This document shows, piece by piece, positions 16,824-24,716 of a stretch of DNA of 45,261 nucleotides. The DNA comes from Planctomycetota bacterium (GTDB lineage: Bacteria > Planctomycetota > GCA-002687715 > DRQF01), in assembly GCA_011369445.1 (NCBI GenBank), contig DRQF01000273.1:1-45261 (forward strand). Reading direction: 5' to 3'. Every line of letters begins with the position of its first letter. Position 1 is the stretch's first letter. A program made the translations under genes and the position numbers. The notes below the pieces were generated by a model. The model was given only the letters and a program-made list of their open reading frames with translations. It was not told the DNA's origin and searched no databases.

Positions 16824-17990
16824 TCAGCGACCGGGCTTCAAGGCATCGAGGAGATCGTTCGCGGCGAGTGCCCGGACCCGCTTCGCCAGCGGGAACGAGT
16901 CCTTTCCCGCGTGGATGACCGTGAGGGAATGGAGTCCCAGAGTCTCGAGGGCACTGCGCATCGAAGAGGTGAGACGAGGCGTCGCGGTCCGCTTCATTTC
17001 GAACCCCAGGCGACGCCCGCGATGCATGACGAGGAGATCCAGTTCCGCTCCGCCGTGGGTCGCCCAGAAATAGCACTGAGAGCGGGCCACACCGAGGCGG
17101 CGTATGACCTGCTCGATGAGAAAGCCTTCCCAACTCGCTCCAAGCTTCGGATGCCTTTCCAGGTCACGCATCGTTTCGATCGAGAGTAGAGCATGAAGCA
17201 GCCCCGAATCGGCCACGTAGACCTTGGGCGACTTGACGACACGCTTTCCCACGTTTTCCGCCCACGGACGCAGCACGTGCGCCACGTAGGTCGACCGCAA
17301 GAGACCTAGGTAGCGCTGAACCGTGGTGTGTGAAACGCCCAACGAGTTTCCAAGCTCGGACCCATTCCAGGTCTGACCGTGGTAGTGAGCGAGCATCGTC
17401 CAGAATCGATCGAGGGTCTCCGCGGGGATGGTAACGCCCAGCCTGGGTAGGTCGCGCTCGAGGAAGGTTCGAATGAAGGCTTCCCTCCATTCGAAGCTCA
17501 CACGATGACTTCGTGCGAGAAACGATCGAGGAAACCCGCCTCGCAGCCACAAAGCCGGCATCGCCTTCACACCGACTTCCTCGAGGTCGAATCCTCCCAG
17601 ATCGTGAAAGGCGATCCGCCCCGCGAGCGTCTCGGAACCCTGACGGAGCAACTCCGGCGAAGCGCTGCCCAGGACCAAGAATCGCGTGGGATGAGGTCGG
17701 CGATCGGCAAGCACACGGATGGTCGAGAACAAGTCCGGACGGAATTGAATCTCATCGAGAATGACGAGACCGCGCAGCGGTTCGAGAACCAACATGGGTT
17801 CCGCCAGTCGAGCGCTCTCCCGGGGGTCCCCCAAATCAATGAGGTGGGTGGGCCCGCGGCGAGAGGCCGCGACTTGATGAGCCAAGGTCGTCTTCCCGAC
17901 CTGACGCGCCCCCAGGATGGCGACCACGGGGTGTTCCCTGAGAAGAGCTTGGACGCGGCGACGGTGTCGCTCCCGAAGGACTTGCTTCAT
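16824..17990 (-). CDS. DUF4143-type AAA ATPase
   Basis: 388 residues. N-terminal P-loop ATPase: Walker A GARQVGKTT (residues 27-35), Walker B LVILDEIQ, sensor VLGSAS. A winged-helix-like middle follows (LGNSLGVSHTTVQRYLGLL). The C-terminal DUF4143 region has a PD-(D/E)xK-like pattern (FWATHGGAELDLLV, then GFEMKR). The family is widespread in bacteria and archaea; its physiological role is poorly defined and often linked to mobile or defence contexts. The ATG at 17990 directly abuts a 39-bp inverted repeat (17991-18029), so both ribosome binding and transcription could be controlled there. Isolated on the minus strand between plus-strand genes, as expected of a mobile single gene. Confidence 0.88.
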   Translation of the reverse strand: MKQVLRERHRRRVQALLREHPVVAILGARQVGKTTLAHQVAASRRGPTHLIDLGDPRESARLAEPMLVLEPLRGLVILDEIQFRPDLFSTIRVLADRRPHPTRFLVLGSASPELLRQGSETLAGRIAFHDLGGFDLEEVGVKAMPALWLRGGFPRSFLARSHRVSFEWREAFIRTFLERDLPRLGVTIPAETLDRFWTMLAHYHGQTWNGSELGNSLGVSHTTVQRYLGLLRSTYVAHVLRPWAENVGKRVVKSPKVYVADSGLLHALLSIETMRDLERHPKLGASWEGFLIEQVIRRLGVARSQCYFWATHGGAELDLLVMHRGRRLGFEMKRTATPRLTSSMRSALETLGLHSLTVIHAGKDSFPLAKRVRALAANDLLDALKPGR

Positions 17991-18029
17991 GCCTTGAAGA
18001 TTGCACGGTCAGTGTGCAATTTGCAAGGC
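17991..18029 (-). promoter_or_regulatory. Inverted repeat immediately upstream of the DUF4143 ATPase start
   Basis: Arms GCCTTGAAGATTGCAC and (reverse complement) GCCTTGCAAATTGCAC match at 14 of 16 bases around a 7-nt centre. The element ends exactly at the ATG and contains the only AAGG that could serve as ribosome-binding site. It is a candidate operator or a translation-controlling hairpin. Confidence 0.6.
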
Positions 18030-18117
18030 TATTCCTGCTCGCCAGGGACTCGGAGCGGCGCCGGGAAATGCAGAGGAGATGCGTGAAAAGGAAGGGGAAT
18101 CCGGGCAAGATAGGGAT

Positions 18118-18474
18118 ATGCGGACGGATGAGTGGTCATCATTGACGGAAGTCGCGGCCGTCTGGGAACAGGCGCGCCGGGTCGATCTTCGGCCGCCCGC
18201 CCAGGCTCCCGACCGAGAGGCGATGGCGGCGCGGAACGCCGCGCGGGCCCTTGGAGCCGACGCGGAGGACCTGGTGGCGCTCTGGACGGACGCGAGGCCC
18301 ATGGTGGCGGCGCACGCCTTGCTCGCGTCCTACTTCGGGGGCCACGACTTCGATCATCTTCCCCGAGAACTCCACGATCGGCGCGAGCCCGTCGAGGTGG
18401 AGACCCGCGGCTACACGCTACACACGAATCTGGGCGGCTTCGCCCGATTTCTTCGTCAGCGTGCCGGCCACTGA
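18118..18474 (+). CDS. Hypothetical protein
   Basis: 118 residues, soluble and acidic/Arg-rich, with no signal peptide and no family I recognise. The middle is helical (REAMAARNAARALGADAEDLVALW), and the end reads YTLHTNLGGFARFLRQR. The ATG at 18118 follows GATAGGGAT. It ends 21 nt before the cupin gene, so the two probably share a transcript. G/C-rich third positions are consistent with a real gene. Confidence 0.6.
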   Translation: MRTDEWSSLTEVAAVWEQARRVDLRPPAQAPDREAMAARNAARALGADAEDLVALWTDARPMVAAHALLASYFGGHDFDHLPRELHDRREPVEVETRGYTLHTNLGGFARFLRQRAGH

Positions 18475-18495
18475 ACCGAAAGGACATCAGGATTC

Positions 18496-18849
18496 ATGCC
18501 GCACCTCATCGATGCTCCCGCCCTCATCCCCGCCGAGGGCAACAAGGTCATTCAGGAATTCGTCGGTCGGGCGCGGACGGGCGACGAAAGGGTGAGCGTG
18601 GCTCAGATGCAGTCGCCTCCTGGATGGACAGAGCCCTTCCAAACTCCTGAGTTCTTGGAGATCACTGTGGTCCTCGAAGGGACGCTGCACGTGGATGGCG
18701 AAGGCGGGCCGATGCAGGTCGCGGCGGGCCAAGCCATCGTGGTCGAGCCCGGCGAAACCGTTCGGTATTCCACGCCGGGCGGCGCCCGCTATGTCGCGAT
18801 CTGTCTGCCCGCCTTCTCCCCGGACACCGTCCACCGTCACACGTCCTGA
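18496..18849 (+). CDS. Cupin-domain protein
   Basis: 117 residues forming a single small beta-barrel cupin: FLEITVVLEGTLHVDGEGG and VAAGQAIVVEPGETVRYST are the two conserved motifs. The first motif lacks the usual G(X)5HXH histidines, and the second has no clear His, so metal binding in the standard way is doubtful. It could be a ligand-binding or isomerase-type cupin. GGA-rich upstream sequence (AAAGGACATCAGGATTC) supports the ATG at 18496. It follows the hypothetical gene at 18118 and converges with the TSUP permease. Confidence 0.8.
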   Translation: MPHLIDAPALIPAEGNKVIQEFVGRARTGDERVSVAQMQSPPGWTEPFQTPEFLEITVVLEGTLHVDGEGGPMQVAAGQAIVVEPGETVRYSTPGGARYVAICLPAFSPDTVHRHTS

Positions 18850-18858
18850 CCCTTCGAC

Positions 18859-19620
18859 TCAGAAGAAGGCCAGCTTCGTCGCGAAAGCGAGGAGCAAGAC
18901 CAGATAGACCTTGAGGACCGCGGCTTCCGGCCATCGAAGAGCCGTGCGAGCGCCCACCAGCCCTCCCACGGCCTGCCCGGCGACCACCCAGGCGGCGGCG
19001 TTCCAGTCGACGAGCCAATTCCCCGTGAACACGAGGAGAGCCGCCCCCGTGTAAATGAGGACGATGAGGACCTTCGCCGCATTGATGCGGACCATGTCCC
19101 AGGAGCTCCCGTGGAGAAAGGCCGCGATCATGAAGAAGCCGACGCCGGCCTGGATGAACCCGCCATAGAAGCCCATCACGAAAAAGGCCGCCAAGAGGAA
19201 GACCGGACGCCGCTCCCGCAGAGGGTCCGTGCCGAGCCCCCCCCCGCGAAAACGCCACCAGGTCACGATGGCCACGCCCAGCATGACAACAGCGAGCAGT
19301 CTTTGGAACGTGACGTCGCTCACCTTCGTGGCGGCCACGTAGGCCCCGGCGAGCGCCCCCGGCAAGGCGGCCACGGCGAGGAGAATCGTCGAGACCCGGA
19401 AGACGGGGTCTCGGTAGATGCGGGCCCGACGAAAACCGAGGACCGCCAGAATATTCTGAGCGATGATGGCCGGACGGCCCGTCGCATTGGCAACCGTGGG
19501 GGGCAGCCCCAGGAAGATCATCATCGTGACGGAGATCAACGAACCGCCCCCCGCCATCACGTTGCAGAAGCCGGCTCCCAAGCCGGCGAGGAACAGCGCC
19601 AGCCCCTCGCTCGGACTCAT
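18859..19620 (-). CDS. TSUP-family (TauE/SafE) membrane transporter
   Basis: 253 residues with about seven to eight membrane helices and the family start: FLAGLGAGFCNVMAGGGSLI (GAG..N..AGGGS, residues 12-27) repeated in looser form in the second half (FYGGFIQAGVGFFMI). TSUP proteins export or import sulfite, sulfoacetate or other organosulfur anions across the inner membrane; the substrate here is unknown. The start ATG at 19620 overlaps the stop of the ABC exporter permease (ATGA), so it is the last gene of a three-gene overlapping operon. Confidence 0.88.
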   Translation of the reverse strand: MSPSEGLALFLAGLGAGFCNVMAGGGSLISVTMMIFLGLPPTVANATGRPAIIAQNILAVLGFRRARIYRDPVFRVSTILLAVAALPGALAGAYVAATKVSDVTFQRLLAVVMLGVAIVTWWRFRGGGLGTDPLRERRPVFLLAAFFVMGFYGGFIQAGVGFFMIAAFLHGSSWDMVRINAAKVLIVLIYTGAALLVFTGNWLVDWNAAAWVVAGQAVGGLVGARTALRWPEAAVLKVYLVLLLAFATKLAFF

Positions 19621-21335
19621 GACGGCTCGGTCACCTTCTCGGCGGAGAGGTCGAACCGCTCATAGCGCCCCTCCGAGGCCCGTTGCAGCAGGAGACCTTC
19701 GAGGAAAAGAAGAGGCGAGGCCGTGAGAGACGCCGCCGCAATGGCCGTCCAGGGAGAGACCTCCCCCCAATGGATGAATGCGAAGCCGACGCCCGCGCCG
19801 AGGGCTCCGGGGGCCACGAGCAGGAGAATCGCGGACGTCGCGCGCACGAGCGCGCCCAGCAGATTCTGGCCGAACTGATCGAAACCCTGGCGCATCCCTC
19901 GACCGAAGCGAACGAAACTGGGCAACCAGAGAGCCAGCAGGTTCTCCTGAGTCAAGAAGATGAAGTCCATTGCGAACGCAGCGGGGAGCGCCGCCACGAG
20001 GAGAGGCCCCTTGATCTCCCAGCCGACCTGGGTGGTCATCACCTGACGAATGAGGGTCGCCGCGACGAGGAGGAGAACGGCCTGAGCGGCGAAGAGCAAC
20101 AGGACCGAACCCATCACCTCGCCGAAAATCAGGTCACGTCCTCGAATCGGCATCGACTTGAGTACATCGAAGTGGGGAATGTCGATACGAAGATCGACCC
20201 GCAGCATGGCGGGCGCGAGCATCGACCCATAGGCCAGCACAGCCAGGAGCACGAGGCCTATGTGACTGGCCGTCTGAGCTCCCTCGCCCTTCAGGTTCGT
20301 CATGAAGAACATGAAGAACCCCATGAACGCCATGCCCAGGCCGAGCCCGACCCAGACCCGTCGAGGCAGCCGCCCGAGACTAAGAACGTTCTTCCAGATG
20401 ATGGCCCGCCAGACCGGCCCCACGGGGGCCAGGGGGAGCGCCGTGGGCCGTTTGACAACCTGCTTCTTCTTGTCGAGGGGGACGAGGGCGTCCAATCCCT
20501 CCGTCTTCAGCTTGGCTACCCGCTCGGACGACTCGAGGGCACGATCGTGGAAGGGGATCTTGGGAATGAGCGCCAGAGCCGCGAAGAGGCCGAAGAGGAG
20601 AAGCGGCGCCCAGAGAGAAACGACAAGGTCGAGGGGGCCATGGGCCAGGGCGGGACGCACGAGCGACGCAAAGGGCCAGAGGAAGACGCGCACGGGGACG
20701 CTTTCGCGCGCTCGACCGATGACTTCGGCGAGGTCGCCTCCGGCGGGTTGAACAGACACGATGGCGGCGGCGATCCCGACGAGGAGAAGAATGAGAGGGA
20801 GCCTCGCCAGCAGTCGACCACCTCGCCCTCGTTCTCGGAGGAACGGAAGGATGAGGTTCATCGACTGGTTATGCAGATAGAGGACGTTGTGGGCGACCCA
20901 GAAGCCCGGAATGCCGTACCGCATACTGAAGATGCCGTACCGCGAGACGATCAGGCTGAGGATCAAGGACGAGATGAAAAGCCCGATCTGCGCCGTCATC
21001 CACTTGAAGATCAAAACCTGACGATTCGTCACGGGAGCCGGGAAGAGGAACTGGACCTCGCTCGGACTGAACAGCAGTCCGCGCCGGCTTCCGAAGAGGT
21101 GAAACAGCAAGACCTGCAAGAGGTAAAACACGCCGAACCCGTAGAGCGTGCTCTCGCGAGCGACCGCCGCACCGCTCGCGGCGTGGCGACTTCCCGGGTT
21201 GCGGAAGATGAGAAAGAAGTAGCCGAACATCGCCAGCAGACCCAGGAGGTACCGAGGTCGCCTGAGTTTCTCCCCGATGCTCCGAAACCGATTCTTGGTC
21301 GAACACCGCAAGTAGTACAGGTAGGCCCGCGTCAC
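19617..21335 (-). CDS. ABC exporter permease (large, ABC_export type)
   Basis: 572 residues with roughly 10-12 hydrophobic segments: an N-terminal helix near 30-45 (YLLGLLAMFGYFFLIF), GFGVFYLLQVLLFHLF, QIGLFISSLILSLIV, and a second half from about 330 (VWVGLGLGMAFMGFFMFFM). A basic cytoplasmic linker lies near 265-310. It matches the pattern of putative ABC exporters that work with a single ATPase. The GTG start at 21335 overlaps the ATPase stop (GTGA), and its own stop overlaps the TSUP gene. Cargo is unknown; the operon suggests export functions acting together. Confidence 0.82.
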   Translation of the reverse strand: MTRAYLYYLRCSTKNRFRSIGEKLRRPRYLLGLLAMFGYFFLIFRNPGSRHAASGAAVARESTLYGFGVFYLLQVLLFHLFGSRRGLLFSPSEVQFLFPAPVTNRQVLIFKWMTAQIGLFISSLILSLIVSRYGIFSMRYGIPGFWVAHNVLYLHNQSMNLILPFLRERGRGGRLLARLPLILLLVGIAAAIVSVQPAGGDLAEVIGRARESVPVRVFLWPFASLVRPALAHGPLDLVVSLWAPLLLFGLFAALALIPKIPFHDRALESSERVAKLKTEGLDALVPLDKKKQVVKRPTALPLAPVGPVWRAIIWKNVLSLGRLPRRVWVGLGLGMAFMGFFMFFMTNLKGEGAQTASHIGLVLLAVLAYGSMLAPAMLRVDLRIDIPHFDVLKSMPIRGRDLIFGEVMGSVLLLFAAQAVLLLVAATLIRQVMTTQVGWEIKGPLLVAALPAAFAMDFIFLTQENLLALWLPSFVRFGRGMRQGFDQFGQNLLGALVRATSAILLLVAPGALGAGVGFAFIHWGEVSPWTAIAAASLTASPLLFLEGLLLQRASEGRYERFDLSAEKVTEPS

Positions 21336-22099
21336 GGAGTCGCCGTCCTTGCATCGCCCTCGTCCCCCGTCACCGCGAAGAAAATGTCCTCGAGAGTGGG
21401 GTCCTCGGGAAGGCCGTCCAGCTGGCTTCGAATGCTCTCCAGGGATCCGGAAATCACCTCGACACCCTTCTTGATGACGAGAATCCCGTCGCAGATCTCC
21501 TCGATCAATTCGAGCTGATGGGAGGAGACGATGATGGACGCTCCGTCCTCTCTCGCCCTGCGGCTGATGGCCGACTTCATGCGGCGAATACCGAGGGGAT
21601 CGAGGCCCGTGAGAGGTTCGTCCAGGAAGATGGCGGTCGGCCGGTGAAGGAACCCCAGGCAGATCGCCACCTTCTGCTTCATCCCGCGAGAAAGTGTTCC
21701 CGGGAGGTGATTGCGGCGGTCATCGAGCTCGAATTCGCTCAATAAGGCGTCACTGCGTTCCGCCACGTCCGGGATGCCGTAGATTCGACCCGCGAAGCGC
21801 AGGTGTTCCTCCACCGTGAGGTAGTCGAACAGGTGCGGGGTGTCCGGAACGAAGGAAAGCCGCCTTTTGGCCTCCAAGGGTTGGGCCGACAGATCGAAGC
21901 CGTCGATGATGATCCGACCCGAAGTGGGGGGAATGATCCCGGCCAGACACCGCAACGTGGTGGTCTTGCCGGCGCCGTTGGGGCCCACGAGCCCGAGAAT
22001 CGACCCGGCCTCTACGGACAGGTCGAGAGAACTCACCGCGGCATGCTGTCCGTACCGCTTGGTCAACGCGCCGGCCTGGATGCGCATCGAATCGGTCAT
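21332..22099 (-). CDS. ABC transporter ATP-binding protein
   Basis: 255 residues with every nucleotide-binding motif intact: Walker A GPNGAGKTTT (about 39-48), signature LSRGMKQKV, Walker B AIFLDEPLTGLDP and H-loop IVSSHQLELI. The sequence is of the CcmA/drug-exporter type in which the ATPase is separate from a large permease. First gene of the operon with the permease at 19617 and the TSUP transporter. The 90-bp gap to the divergent transaldolase gene must contain both promoters. MRIQAG, four residues in, is an alternative start. Confidence 0.93.
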   Translation of the reverse strand: MTDSMRIQAGALTKRYGQHAAVSSLDLSVEAGSILGLVGPNGAGKTTTLRCLAGIIPPTSGRIIIDGFDLSAQPLEAKRRLSFVPDTPHLFDYLTVEEHLRFAGRIYGIPDVAERSDALLSEFELDDRRNHLPGTLSRGMKQKVAICLGFLHRPTAIFLDEPLTGLDPLGIRRMKSAISRRAREDGASIIVSSHQLELIEEICDGILVIKKGVEVISGSLESIRSQLDGLPEDPTLEDIFFAVTGDEGDARTATP

Positions 22100-22189
22100 G
22101 GGTTCACGATTCCTCCCTGGAGGTGTATAGATAGACCGGGGCCCGGGCGGGTCCGGCGACTTACGTTAGACCATTCGAGGCGATCTATC

Positions 22190-22999
22190 ATGGAATTCTT
22201 TGTGGATACCGCGGATCTGGACCAGATCAGGGAGTCCTACGCTTGGGGCATCGTCGACGGAGTGACCACGAATCCGTCGCTGATCAAAAAGGCCGTCGAG
22301 AAGCTCCGGAAAGACGGTTCCTCCCTCGGGATTCCCGAGTACATCGAAAACATTCTGCGGGTCGCCCAGGGCGATCCGGTCAGCCTGGAAGTCATCGGGC
22401 TGACGGCGGAGGAGATGTACTCGCAAGCGATGACCCTCTACGAGCGGTTCAATCCCATCGCGGAGAACGTGGTGATCAAGATCCCGGTCAACCCCAACAT
22501 GGGCGACAACCCGGAGCACGCCTTCGATGGGCTGAGCACGATCGCGAGGCTCGCGGAGGCCGGTATTCCGGTGAACACGACTCTCATCTTCACGCCGGAG
22601 CAGGCCCTCTTGGCCGCCAAGGCCGGCGCCGCCTATGTCAGTCCATTTGCGGGACGCGTGGACGACGACCTCCGCAAGATGGCGGGAGAGACCTTCGACA
22701 AGACGGACTACTACCCAGCCGATGGCGTGGAAGGGCGTGACGACAACGGCATCGAATCGGGCGTGGATCTCGTCGCGCGCTGTGTCGAGATCATGGAGAT
22801 CCACGGATTCGAAACTCAGGTCCTTGCCGCCAGCCTGCGCAATCCCCGCCAGGTAAGGGAATGCGCTCTCGTTGGCTCCCACGTCGCCACGATTCCCTTC
22901 AACGTGCTCAGCGCCATGGCGGAACACAAGAAAACCGTTGAGGGCATGAAAGCATTCACGGCCGATATCGTGCCGGAGTACGCGCAGATTTTCGAATGA
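22190..22999 (+). CDS. Transaldolase / fructose-6-phosphate aldolase family (TalC-like)
   Basis: 269 residues of the small transaldolase (MipB/TalC) group: MEFFVDTADL, DGVTTNPSLI (residues 23-32), the Schiff-base Lys97 in ENVVIKIPV, NTTLIFTPEQALLAAKAGA, YVSPFAGRVDD, and AASLRNPRQV near 226-235. These cytosolic enzymes transfer or cleave dihydroxyacetone units in the pentose-phosphate pathway. Usual members have about 215-220 residues; the excess is mostly an insert after the GRVDD loop (about 163-188, KTDYYPADGVEGRDDNG) and near 38-48. GAGG sits 9 nt before the ATG. It precedes the M2-like gene by 21 nt. Confidence 0.9.
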   Translation: MEFFVDTADLDQIRESYAWGIVDGVTTNPSLIKKAVEKLRKDGSSLGIPEYIENILRVAQGDPVSLEVIGLTAEEMYSQAMTLYERFNPIAENVVIKIPVNPNMGDNPEHAFDGLSTIARLAEAGIPVNTTLIFTPEQALLAAKAGAAYVSPFAGRVDDDLRKMAGETFDKTDYYPADGVEGRDDNGIESGVDLVARCVEIMEIHGFETQVLAASLRNPRQVRECALVGSHVATIPFNVLSAMAEHKKTVEGMKAFTADIVPEYAQIFE

Positions 23000-23020
23000 C
23001 GAACAGGCGAGCGTAGAGGG

Positions 23021-24640
23021 ATGGAACGCAGCCTGATCGACTTTTTGGAAATGCATGTGGCCGAAGTCGAGCCCCTGGAACGGCAGCTCGCCGCAACTCG
23101 GTGGCAGCGGATCTGCGACGCGAGTGACTCCGGCCCGGCCCAGACCGCGGAGGCAGAAGCCTCGTGGGCCGAGATCTACGCCAATCGGCGGCTGTACGCC
23201 CGTCTACGCTCCTACGAGGCCGACGGCATCGGCAGAATGGCAACGACGCGCAGGCAGATCCACCTGTTGCGACTGCGCTGTTCGGCACAACAGATTCCTC
23301 CATGGCTCGAGGAGCGCACAGCTCCCATCCTCCATCGGATCGCGTCCGTCGTCGACGGTTCCTGGCCGAAGGCCAGGGGGAAATCATTCGGCGCCAGCTC
23401 GTGGGAGAAGACGTTCGCATCGAGTTCCGACCTCGCCCTGCGTGAGCAGCTCTACCGGTCGCGCGAGGCCGCATTGAAACCGCTTGTGGAAGACATCCAA
23501 AGGCTCGTCGGGCTTCGGAATCGAGCGGCCAGGGATCTGGAATATCCGAGTTGGTCGAGCCTCGCTCTCGACTTGGACGACATCGACGCCACCCACTGCA
23601 TCGGCCTCGCGAAGGACGTCCTGGACGCCACCGCTTCGAGCTTCGCAGCGCTGAAGCAAGAGATCGACGCCGAGGCCCGGACCGCCTGGGGCGTCGCCGA
23701 CGGATGCGCACCCACGCCGTGGATGCTCCCCGACCCCGACATGGCCCGGTACCCCGCCATGAAGCCCTTTCGCTTCGAAGAGAGTCTGTTCTCGCAGCCC
23801 GCGCCCGTCCTCGCCCAGCTGCTTCTTTCCGGGCTCGGCCTCGACATCTCCGAGATTCTCGCTCGCGGAACACTTGTAAAGAAAGACGCCCCCTCTCCCC
23901 ACACCCCCTTCGTGGCCCTCGACCGCTCCGGCCGGCTCTTCGAGTACGTTTGCGAGTACGGAGTCGACGCGGCCTCGACGCGACGCTTGGTGCACGTCGT
24001 GACAAGAGCCCTCCACCACGTTCATCTCGACCCCAAACTCCCCTTCCTTCTGCGCGAGGCACCGCACCCCGCCTGCGTCGACGGTCTCGGACGACTCCTG
24101 AGCGAACTGATCTACGCTCCGCGCTTTCTCACCGAGCAGATGGGGCTGAAAAAAGCGTCGGTCACCCGTGCCTTGCATCTGCGACAGGAAAACCGACGGC
24201 GGAATCGACTGCTCCAGCTCCGGTCGGACGCCGTAGCCCTGCAGTTTCAATACTTCGTCTATCAGAAGCCGGGAAGCGATCTGGACGCCCTGTGGCGTCG
24301 AATGCGCGAGGTTCATCTGGGTCTCCATCTGCCCGACTCGTGGGATCACGAGGGGGCCTGGGCAGCGACCCCGGAGCTGGTGCTGAACCCAGTGGCTCCG
24401 GCCCGGCGACTGATCGCCTCCCTTTTCGAGTGCGGAGTCGCGGAGGGCCTGCGGAGGGCCGTGGGCGACGATGACATCTCCGCTCGCAAGGAGGTGGGCG
24501 ACCTTCTCAGGGAACGGATCCTCCGGCGAGGAAACAGTCTTCCCTGGGTGTCTCTGCTCGAGAAAGCGTCCGGCATGCCGTTGGACCCGGCCTGCTGCCT
24601 CCGCTCGCTGTCTCCCGACGGGGGCCCCCACCGTTCTTGA
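23021..24640 (+). CDS. M2-peptidase-like (ACE-like) protein without the zinc motif
   Basis: 539 residues, mostly helical. Regions recall the M2/M3 gluzincin peptidases: LVGLRNRAARDLEYPSWSSL near 162-181, and LHHVHLDPKLPFLLREAPHP with GRLLSELIYAPRFL near 331-370. That stretch lines up with the ACE segment around HEMGH and HEAIGD. Here the HExxH site reads RALHH (329-333) and the third ligand block reads CVDGLG (352-357), so two zinc ligands and the catalytic Glu are lost. No signal peptide is seen; it is probably cytosolic. A binding or regulatory role, or a different chemistry, is likely. Homology is judged by eye. It follows the transaldolase in the same direction. Confidence 0.65.
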   Translation: MERSLIDFLEMHVAEVEPLERQLAATRWQRICDASDSGPAQTAEAEASWAEIYANRRLYARLRSYEADGIGRMATTRRQIHLLRLRCSAQQIPPWLEERTAPILHRIASVVDGSWPKARGKSFGASSWEKTFASSSDLALREQLYRSREAALKPLVEDIQRLVGLRNRAARDLEYPSWSSLALDLDDIDATHCIGLAKDVLDATASSFAALKQEIDAEARTAWGVADGCAPTPWMLPDPDMARYPAMKPFRFEESLFSQPAPVLAQLLLSGLGLDISEILARGTLVKKDAPSPHTPFVALDRSGRLFEYVCEYGVDAASTRRLVHVVTRALHHVHLDPKLPFLLREAPHPACVDGLGRLLSELIYAPRFLTEQMGLKKASVTRALHLRQENRRRNRLLQLRSDAVALQFQYFVYQKPGSDLDALWRRMREVHLGLHLPDSWDHEGAWAATPELVLNPVAPARRLIASLFECGVAEGLRRAVGDDDISARKEVGDLLRERILRRGNSLPWVSLLEKASGMPLDPACCLRSLSPDGGPHRS

Positions 24641-24716
24641 CCGGCACTCCTCTTGTTAGAAGGCTGGCGGTGCTCGACCTGCCCTGTTTCATGTTCGCAC
24701 CGAGGAGTTTTTCGCC

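Noticed and set aside
19683-21518. 611-codon plus-strand open frame opposite the ABC permease
   Set aside because: Extremely Glu/Arg/Gln-rich shadow of a membrane protein read backwards; the permease and its stop-start overlaps are convincing.
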